In this document: positions 56,453-64,000 of the stretch, one piece after another
Layout of the letters: every line of letters starts with the position of its first letter
Position numbering within the stretch: the stretch's first letter is position 1
From: Aphrophora alni
Taxonomy: Eukaryota; Arthropoda; Insecta; Hemiptera; Aphrophoridae
DNA length: 64,000 nucleotides
Reading direction: 5' to 3'
Assembly (NCBI GenBank): GCA_963513935.1
Contig: OY740777.1
Span: 16,626,271-16,690,270, forward strand
Notes under the pieces: model-generated
Seen by the model: the letters and a program-made list of their open reading frames with translations, nothing else
What the model was told of the DNA's origin: nothing
Database searches by the model: none
Program-made: the position numbers and the translations under genes

Positions 56453-57090
56453 TTGTGCAACTAGTGAGCAAAGTGGCACTTTTTTAAACGAGAGAAAAAT
56501 GTTGACGCACGAGGCTTGCCGAGTGCGTCAATTTTATCAAGTTTAAAAAAGACACTTTGCTCACGAATTTGCACATTATACTTTGTCTACAGTTGTTATT
56601 TTATGACAAATAAAAAACATACTTCAGCAGTAACACAATTTAATAAAACATTAATTTAATACAATAGTGTTCAACCTCACGTCAAAACTGAGGTTATTTA
56701 TGAATATTACAAATAACTTAGGTGTATTGTTTAAGAAACGGGATTGCCAACTTCAAAAATCGGCAATCGAAAAATACTCTCCGTGTACATACACTGTCAA
56801 TCATCTTTAAGAATAATTACTTCCTTTTTCAACTTTAAAACGTTGTTTTGTTGTTTATTTATGTTATTTTACATGTAAGAATTAATCTAACATACATACG
56901 GGACATTTCCTGTATATTATAAATCAATTCAAATAAACTTAACCTAAATTTCGTTTTGTTCGGTTGCCATTCGGAGTAGTTTGCAAAGTAGTGGGCAAAG
57001 TGAAACTGTTGAGAAATCAGCTGTTTTGCAAACTAATTTAAATGAACAAAATGCCACTTTGTTAACAACTGTAGACAAAACATATTAATA
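56453..57090. mobile_element. Foldback cluster with nested inverted repeats
   Basis: An inner hairpin pairs 56454-56510 (TGTGCAACTAGTGAGCAAAG and on, ending TTGACGCAC) with 56523-56575 (GTGCGTCAA to CTTTGCTCACGAATTTGCAC). An outer pair joins CTTTGTCTACAGTTGTTATT (56581) with AACAACTGTAGACAAA (57064). GGGCAAAGTGAAAC (56993) repeats the inner end motif. The whole looks like one element with subterminal hairpins, or two related foldbacks side by side. Confidence 0.7.
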
Positions 57091-57646
57091 AGTAACCAAT
57101 GTTAATTTCCCACCATACAATTACTCAGCTCAGACAACTTAATTGTTATTCCTCAGTTATTAGTGTAACAAGTTCCTTTATGAGCCTTTGTACAATTAGT
57201 GGATACATTGCCTATCCGAAACTTTAATTAATGGCTGGCTTAGGTTTAATTAAGTCGTATTATTGTATAATCAATTACTCGAGGAAATATTTAACCAAAG
57301 ATCAAAGTCGACTAGTGAAAAGTATTTTTGTGACAAGTAGACATGTGAGGGGTTTTCAATTTACAAACAAATAACCTCTAATATCCGATTAGTCTAGGAG
57401 AAATTATTTTTCTTACGTTCACATGAAAATAGATTGAATTATATGGAAAATCGCACTTTGTTGAGATTCACAAACTTAACTGTATAGCAAGTATTGATTA
57501 GACTCGTCCTGGGTATATGTATATAGACTATAAACAAAGCTGTGAAATGGGACCTCTTGTCTTAAGAGGATCGTATTGCTTAGAATATATGACTTAGTGG
57601 AGGACAATAATCAGTGGAGAATATTACAACTATGAACTTAACTGAT
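57091..57646. other. AT-rich, no recognised feature
   Basis: Nothing supported. Confidence 0.45.
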
Positions 57647-58072
57647 TAAAGTTATTTGATAATGATGGATATTATCAATATGGTCTAATCGAACATTTTC
57701 CATCATTTGTATGAAAACTAATACATGACATTTCGAGAGTATAAATCAACTCTTTTTATCAAACATAAAACTAAAACATAAAGGTGAAAAAGACCAACAT
57801 AGCTTACGGACATGTTGAAAACAAAAATTAAATCTATAAGGATTTAGATTCTATAGATTTGTTTAGAGACTTAATTTTAGTTTCCAGCATTACCATAATC
57901 TACAAGGTGTTGGTATTTTTCTCTTTTATGTTCTACTTTTACACATAGTAAAGGGAGTTGATTTATACACTCGAAATGTCATGTATTGGTTTTCATACAT
58001 ACAAATGATGGACAATGTTTGATTAGACCATATTGATAATATGAACAATCCATCCTTATCAAATAACTCTAA
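57647..58072. mobile_element. Foldback element of family C, copy 2 (complete)
   Basis: The ends are TTAAAGTTATTTGATAATGA and its inverse CTTATCAAATAACTCTAA. The arms also pair CCATCATTTGTATGAAAAC with its partner CATACAAATGATGG, and AACATAAAACTAAAACATAA-like with TTATGTTCTACTTTTAC. It is the same length class as 4661-5080 (about 420 bp). Both arms carry the ribozyme-like hairpin. Confidence 0.82.
57720..57768 (-). ncRNA. Hammerhead-like motif, family C left arm (U3/A8 core)
   Basis: The minus-strand core reads UUGAUAA (57762-57756). Helix II AGAGU/ACUCU is interrupted by extra A residues, and GAAAUGUC follows (57734-57727). Helix I pairs AUGU with AUGU (G-U allowed). The U3/A8 combination is the same as at 4978 and 48127. 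Confidence 0.33.
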
Positions 58073-58303
58073 AAATAGAAACATACCTTGATACACAATT
58101 TCCCTTAATAGCTAGCAAATTATCCTAACAATATAAAGTATGGTCAACAAAGCGTCTGTTTGGATGGCCCTTCGTAATTTACACATAAAGAAAAGAAAAC
58201 AAGGAATTCTGTTGGAAACATCTAAAGTCGAATTTCTGTAACTCAGCTGAATTTAATTATTGAAATTAATTATAATATCTATCGAAATAGTGAGTGCTGA
58301 TGA

Positions 58304-58304
<1 letters not shown>

Positions 58305-58353
<49 letters not shown>
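58305..58353. repeat. (TA)n microsatellite
   Basis: 49 bases of uninterrupted TA. Confidence 0.97.
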
Positions 58354-58355
<2 letters not shown>

Positions 58356-59588
58356 ACTTACACATAGATAAGTACATAAAACTAATATACCTTAAATTAA
58401 CGTTAAGAAAAAACAATTCTCGATTCAAATTTCACCTAAACCTTCAAGTTTCTTTAATTCCCTCCCATTGAAATTTGATTAAAATTTATCATGCTCTAAA
58501 GTATTTTTTTCAATCTAAACTTTCGTAGAGTCTGTCAAAACGGAACATCTAGTAACATGTAAGACTGTTTCATTGTACAGTAAATTACAAAGATAACAAA
58601 AATAGTTTCTCTTCTTTAACCAAGGTTTATAATTCAAATCAAATCATTCTTTTTTATTTTTAATTACCCTGTATATAGTATTAACATCGGCGTGTAGGAA
58701 ACCTTTTTCTCCAAGTTCTTAGGTCTAGTATGGCTGATGATGGAGATATATTAGTGTTCTTCCTTCTGCCTAACTAACGCTATTCAAAACATAATTTCCA
58801 AGCTTTTAGTATGCATATAACATTTCTGAAATAAATACTCAAAGTAGCCTATTTAACTATAATAGAAAATGATGGTCAAATCATGCAAATTGGCTAAGAT
58901 TTCCTTGTGCGGTAATCATTACAAATACTACAAAATCGTTTTTCCTATAGTAAGGAAATTCACCTAACTTGCATCAATGTTATGTAGTGTATTCAGAGAT
59001 TATTTAGAGGAACTAATATTTTGTCGAAATGTTAAGCTTTTTCAAAATAATAAACGATTTTTTCTAACCTTAATAACTTGAATTATTTTGAACTTTCTAT
59101 TCGAAGTTGTTGGACAGATGATTATTTACTTGTCAACAAAAATATGCGATGACGACAACTGTAGCAGACATGTTTGAGAAACAAAAGAATGATCAACTTG
59201 TCACATGTTGGTATTTTTACTTGACAGTTGACGCTTGTCTACATTGTTCTTTTTTTGAAATAATCCTCAGGAAACCATTTCGTATATTGGCTTTTAGTGG
59301 GATACGTATATCGACATAATAGATAAGTAGGCCTACTTGGTTTGGGACAACCAATATCTTTTTATTTTATTTAAGCTCAAAGCAAGTATATTGTTTCCAT
59401 TTTGTAGTGCTGGAAATGTCCAGAACATATGGTTTTAACAATCATTAGAAAACCTGAGGTTTTGGTAATTTTAAATTATCGAGTGTAGCTACATGATACT
59501 CCTTTGCATAGTTACGCTTAATTGTTGTGCATATGTAAATATAGTTGTATTCAATTTTAATGTCTAAACTTGTAAATAAATGACGCAC

Positions 59589-59590
<2 letters not shown>
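58354..59590. other. AT-rich, no recognised feature
   Basis: A TACCCTGTATATAG end motif is at about 58667. Nothing coding. Confidence 0.45.

Positions 59591-59682
<92 letters not shown>
59591..59682 (+). repeat. (GA)46 microsatellite, left arm of a symmetric pair
   Basis: 92 uninterrupted bases of GA. With 59751-59842 it forms an inverted repeat with a 68-base spacer. Open frames across it are artefacts. Confidence 0.98.
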
Positions 59683-59684
<2 letters not shown>

Positions 59685-59747
59685 ATGAGACTGATAATGC
59701 TTCAAAGTCATTCTCTTTCACAGAGTCACCTCCTCCCTCTTCTGGAA

Positions 59748-59750
<3 letters not shown>

Positions 59751-59842
<92 letters not shown>
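59751..59842 (+). repeat. (TC)46 microsatellite, right arm of a symmetric pair
   Basis: 92 uninterrupted bases of TC, the same length as the GA tract to its left and its exact reverse complement. Confidence 0.98.
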
Positions 59843-59846
<4 letters not shown>

Positions 59847-59883
59847 TGCTCTTGATACCTAAATTCTTTTTTTTTCTTTAACT

Positions 59884-60060
59884 GATCGAGGCAGCACAGA
59901 CACTCCGTTTGTTGTCTGAGGGCTGATCCCTCCAGGACGAACGTTCGAACCTCCGAGTGGTCTGTCTGCTGATCGCGACGGCACTCTAACTCATTCGTTG
60001 TCTGAGGGCCGATCCCCTAATGATGAACTTCTTTCTAACTCCCACCACGTCATTTCCTAC
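59884..60060 (+). repeat. Tandem dimer of about 87 bp with a box-B-like site
   Basis: GATCGAGGCAGCAC (59884) and GATCGCGACGGCAC (59971) start two units that share GTTGTCTGAGGGCTGATCCC (59911) against GTTGTCTGAGGGCCGATCCC (59997) and a GACGAAC/GATGAAC block. GTTCGAACC at 59943 fits an RNA polymerase III box B, but no clear box A was seen. It could be a dimeric SINE-like sequence. GC is well above the neighbourhood. Confidence 0.55.
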
Positions 60061-60819
60061 TGAATATTGTCAAAGCCCTTCTGATACCTAAACGATAGTA
60101 CACCTATCCTCAGTCTAAACCAAAATCCTGCTCCTACACCCAGTGGATAAAATAAAGGTGACGTTTGGTATTAGCAACAAAATTTGACCACCGTTTTTAA
60201 CTGACCTTCACAGTTCGTAGCTTCTGGAAACCAAAAATTTATAATCTACATACCGTCCGTCCGTCGTCGTTGTAGTTGTTGGGATCGTTGTCGTCATTAC
60301 GTGAGCAAGATTTCAGCAACAAAAATTAAGAAAGGACCATTAAATTTGTTATAGAGGAATATATTGTGCTCATATAAAATCCTATTAAAATTAAAAAATA
60401 AATATCAAAACATTTTGAAAATAGTAAACGTTATTCCAGCAAGTATTGTTTTGGGTTCATGGGTAATATCATTATAAATTTAAAAGGAAACTCATCCTTT
60501 AGTATTTTTCTTTAGTTCTTTTAACGTTAAATGATTTGTTTCACTGATAACGGACAGACAAAACAAACACAAACACAATCTCGTGGAGTCGTGTTGTCTT
60601 ATTGTGGACTGCAAAACGTTTCCAATTTTATGATCCAACCAATTGTTTTATTTTCTTTCGGGACAAACATTGCCTCGTAAATCATTTAATTAAAACTTTA
60701 TTACTATGATATTAGAAAGCTGTTATTTACAAGAAACAATTATCAGTTGAACTTTAGCTGTTGTGTCATTCAACCAGAGACCATGAAATATCCACCAATC
60801 AGTTTGATAGACGTTATGA
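60061..60819. other. No recognised feature
   Basis: A CCGTCCGTCGTCGTTGTAGT simple patch lies at about 60253. Otherwise AT-rich and closed in all frames. Confidence 0.4.
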
Positions 60820-61200
60820 TGGTACTACCCAGTCCAATCACACAATGTAATACAAGCAGATCCTCTAAACGTAATGTCCAAAAGCTGGTTCCTTGGAAAT
60901 ATTAATTGTACTGATAGATTTAGACGGCTTACCTAGTAGTGGAACCTTTGTTTAAACAGATGTTAAACATGTTTTCTGAACCTCCTAATTGTATATATTA
61001 TTGTTTCTAACAGGCGTCGTAGACGTAAAACTTTCCACTTACTTCGCTCTTGTCCTTGACGGTTTACAAAGCTGTACAATATGTAAAAGCGCCTCCACTC
61101 GCTACGTTCGTGTCAGTCACTTGGCCTTGCCGGATCTCGTATCATTAGAACATCACATTTTCTTCGAAAGTCAGGGTTCGAAATTAGTTTGTTGACCTAT
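60820..61200 (+). repeat. DR3 family copy 3
   Basis: CACAATGTAATACAAGCAGA, TCCTCTAAACGTAATGTCCA, GGTTCCTTGGAAATATTAAT, then CACTCGCTACGTTCGTGTCA at 61098. A 68-codon open frame (60989-61195) falls inside this copy. It follows an acceptor-like TTTCTAACAG, but because its sequence belongs to the repeat it is not called a gene. Confidence 0.6.
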
Positions 61201-62039
61201 TTTTCATTGTATACAGGCATAGTTGGTATAATTACATACAAAATTCAAAATATGATAATTTTATCTAATTTAAAGAGTAATAAGTTAAATATCACACATG
61301 AAAAAAAAAACTGCATATTATTTAACTTAACGTCAAGCTGTTTTTATTTGTTAGGTTATTTTATTTTGTCGTAACAGCTGTTTCGATATATCTCATAGAC
61401 AGTTATACACAATGAACATTAATGTATTTCTTAATTTACACGTTACGCAAAGGCTAACCTAGGACTTCCAGAAACGTGTGTGTGAATACGTGTAATGAAA
61501 TCCAATATATTGTGTACATTGTGTAAGTTCGGTTTATCAAGGACGTACTCTGAAGCCTGAAAAATATATCGAAATATTTACAAAGAGTGGTGGATTTTAA
61601 AATTTTTGAAACTTTTTTTTTGTAAGATAAACTCATTTTGTCCAACTCTAAAACCTTCAACCATTAACGTGTTTCTTGCTACAATATAAAGAGAATCCAA
61701 ATAAAAAAACATAACCTCAAAGTTAGAGCGAGATATATTCTTTACAGTAAAAGACTGTTTGTGTTATTTTGATATCAAAACAACAAATACCATATTTTCA
61801 GCTAACATTTCTTATTTCCTAGCAGACCCTAATAAACTGTAGGATATGACTACCCTAGGGGCAATAACTTGAGAGGAAAATATAAAGCAAACGACAGGAT
61901 CGATATTATCGACAGGATTGTGCTATGACGAGAATTTTATTTCCATTTACTGTATATTACACAGTTCTAAATAAGCTACAAATAGCAGTTTTAAATATTT
62001 TTAAACTTGGGTATTTAATGAAAACCTTATAAAAGTGAC
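61201..62039. other. AT-rich, one weak inverted pair
   Basis: CAGCTGTTTCGATATATCTC (61376) and, inverted, AAATATATCGAAATATTT (61561) frame about 200 bases. ACAGCTGTTTCGxTATA also occurs in the ribozyme of the element at 1296-1486, so this may be a decayed relative. No gene. Confidence 0.35.
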
Positions 62040-62100
62040 ACCCTTAAGGGTAGTGACTTAAGGGTTCACTTTATAAATTCGCAAAATTTATAAAGTGTAA
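62040..62100. repeat. Nested short inverted repeats
   Basis: CACTTTATAAATT (62068) and AATTTATAAAGTG (62085) are exact reverse complements. Just upstream, ACCCTTAAGGGT is a perfect palindrome and CTTAAGGGT recurs. Confidence 0.6.
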
Positions 62101-62629
62101 AAACATTTCATAAACTATCTCTAACATCCATCAATACAATCTAAAATAGATTCCTTGCCTTTAATTGGAAACTTTGTAAGAATGGATGTTAGTTTATTAT
62201 ATAAGATGTAATTTTCATTTTATCAGAAATCATTATCAGTTCATGCAATAAATTAAATTCGTAACACGTAATTAATTTGTATTACCGGTATTGTTTATTG
62301 TTTTAGAAAAGTAAATAATCAATGCTCTAGAAGACATTTCCTTATTTTTTTAATAAAATGAAACATTTAATAATTACAAATATGAGATAAAACATCGTCT
62401 AATAATTTATAAATAAAATAAATCATTTAGTAATTACAAAATATATTTTTAAAATTTATTTTATTACCATGACCAAACTGTACAGATTGATGATTTATCT
62501 AATTATTATAGACACATGAGGTGGAAGTCATCAATAAATAAATTCCCTAACGGTAACACATCCAATTTTACATCACTAATTAATATCACAAATCATTATA
62601 AACCGCCAATATTACACTAACTAGGTAAG
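62101..62629. other. AT-rich, no recognised feature
   Basis: TTTAATAATTACAAATATGAGATAAAAC-like words are repeated around 62365-62445 (TAATTACAAA twice). Nothing coding. Confidence 0.4.
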
Positions 62630-63295
62630 TTCATATGGTTTTGTTCTTTTAATTTTCTTTTTGTGGCTGCATATAGAGTAGCATCCATTTCAGAGTTTTC
62701 GTGTGAATTGCAGTCTCTGGTTGTGTTTATTGCTTTCTTTCTGAACTCTTCGACGACAAGGAGCGTAAATATCGGTGCAAATCATTGATGCGTACATACC
62801 ATGGTGCATTTATTATTCCACGCAAAATATTGTCCTTAAAGGTTTTGATCATTTCCAGGCTAGTTTCCTTAGTACACCCACACAGTTCGAGTCCTTACAC
62901 CCAAACACACTTGAGTAGCTGTTTATAAATTAATAATTTACTCTCCACTGTACTGTAAAGTACGCTGTAAAGTACGCCCAAGTAGCCAGTAAAGTTTTCT
63001 GTCCTTAGGTGAGTTTTCTGTATTATTAATAGAGAGTTTTTTTCTTCTTAACGTGCTCTTTCAACAATAGTTTTGAATACATAGTCGTACCCAGTTATTT
63101 TGCTGTGTTCGCAATTGATATAATCTGATAATTGATTAGCACGGGGAGAGGTGTTACTTTCTTATATGTAAAGTTAATATTTTGTTTCATTAAGCTTATT
63201 ACGCCAACGTTTAGTCCAGTTACTCATTTCATTCAATACAGTTTGCAGTTTATGTGTAGCACTATTAATATCATCCCTGACATTGAAACAACAAC
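62630..63295 (-). pseudogene. Jockey-like LINE relic, C-terminal RT region
   Basis: Reading the minus strand downwards with frameshifts: THKLQTVLNEMSNWTKRWRN then KLNETK (about 63270-63190), the L...L..I..W...W..K.N..KT block; PLPVLINYQI; NTAKI; KLYWLLGRT (about 63010-62985); SKLLIYKQLLK then CVWV-GLELCGCTK (about 62955-62880); and TFKDNILRGIINAPWYVRIN followed by DLHRYL (about 62850-62780). The last matches the N...LR.I.NAPWYV.N..IHRDL signature of Jockey-clade RT C-termini. The end is AATKRKLKEQNHMNL (about 62680-62635). Frameshifts and stops show it is inactive, and the RT catalytic core upstream was not found. Confidence 0.83.
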
Positions 63296-64000
63296 ATGAA
63301 TTCAAAATACTTCCCCGAAATATCTCAGCAGTACTTTATAGTATTTTTAAACAGTGTAGGATCGTTTATGCTTTTATTACGCTAACGAGTTATAAAATCT
63401 ACCTGCTGAAGACTTATTAAACATAACAAAAGTATGTTCTGGTATAATTAATGAAGATTATCCTTTACGTGTATCTCCACTCCAGAAACACTGGATATTT
63501 TCCTAATGTTAGAAGCTAGAAAATCTGTCCACTTATGAGTTAAAGTCTCTGTAGAAATGGCACGTCTATAACAGCCCTTCGCCACTCTTTAATAAACCTC
63601 TTTCGGTTGATTTCCTACGCAAAGACTATAAATTGTTCACGGAACAGATGACTAGTGGAAGACACCTGGTATAGTATACAAATAGCGCACTCATTGAACA
63701 AGAATCTGATGTTGTTGTATACAGCTCCTCTCCTAGGACTGCTGTCACTGTACTGTTTTATAATATAAGCTCTCAGCAATATTGGTTTGCATAATCTATG
63801 ATTGACTAAACCAATATGTCTTCCTATCGGACAGTCAGGCCACGAAGGAGATGAGTGGATAACTTGGAGCAAGACCTGAGTGGGTTTGGTGTTCTCTGCG
63901 GGACGGATAGAGAGTTTATGGGGAGATAAGATATTCGAGACGAATAGTTGAGGTAGCCAAAGGTCACTAAGACATGAATAGCTTCAGAAGAAGAGTTACA
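63296..64000. other. Unassigned sequence at window end
   Basis: Moderately AT-rich. An open frame of 85 codons on the minus strand (63615-63872, with WPDCPIGRHIGLVNHRLCK) has no recognised similarity. It may belong to the same retroelement locus as the Jockey-like relic, but no RT motif could be placed in it. Confidence 0.3.

Noticed and set aside
59445..59855. Long open frames on both strands across the GA/TC tracts
   Set aside because: Same microsatellite artefact.
60989..61195. 68-codon open frame after an acceptor-like site
   Set aside because: Part of its sequence belongs to the DR3 repeat family (shared with 55.7 kb), so it is not a single-copy exon.

Overview
The window looks like the left end of a chromosome, or a subtelomeric region, of a non-dipteran insect or another arthropod. 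It opens with about 596 bp of (CCTAA)n, the C-strand of the arthropod TTAGG telomere repeat. The rest is AT-rich and intron-containing, and it is dominated by decayed transposable elements, foldback/MITE-like elements and microsatellites. There are no operons, ribosome-binding sites, prophage or CRISPR arrays. Long open frames are rare, and most that exist are artefacts of (GA)n or (TA)n tracts.

Only one host gene can be supported. Three exons on the + strand (4176-4293, 5189-5381, 7369-7480) have consensus splice sites and compatible phases, and together encode the last 140 residues of a small four-helix membrane protein ending in YDPD. Its 5' exon or exons were not found between the telomeric array and 4176. 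I do not recognise the family.

The rest is a graveyard of mobile elements. From left to right: a DDE transposase relic (2.6-3.2 kb, minus); a six-copy 124-bp tandem repeat (9.6-10.3 kb); a MITE carrying an internal TTAGG array (13.9-14.6 kb); a Penelope-like RT plus GIY-YIG relic (15.9-16.5 kb, plus); an APE-RT non-LTR relic (27.7-29.5 kb, minus); further LINE fragments at 40.4-40.9, 44.1-44.3, 47.7-47.9, 49.5-50.6, 50.9-51.2 and 62.6-63.3 kb; and several dispersed repeat families.

The most interesting theme is a set of at least three unrelated foldback families whose arms carry hammerhead-ribozyme-like cores (CUGANGA, a helix II hairpin, GAAA, a very short helix III, then NUH). The best one is on the minus strand at 1357-1403 and has a perfect 6-bp helix I. 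A second family occurs at 15.1, 32.2, 38.7 and 43.0 kb. A third, at 4.7-5.0, 48.1 and 57.7 kb, repeatedly shows U3/A8 in place of the conserved C3/G8 core pair. Such motifs are known from the terminal repeats of Penelope-like elements, and a Penelope-like body is present in the same window. All alignments and folds were made by eye; no search or folding program was run.
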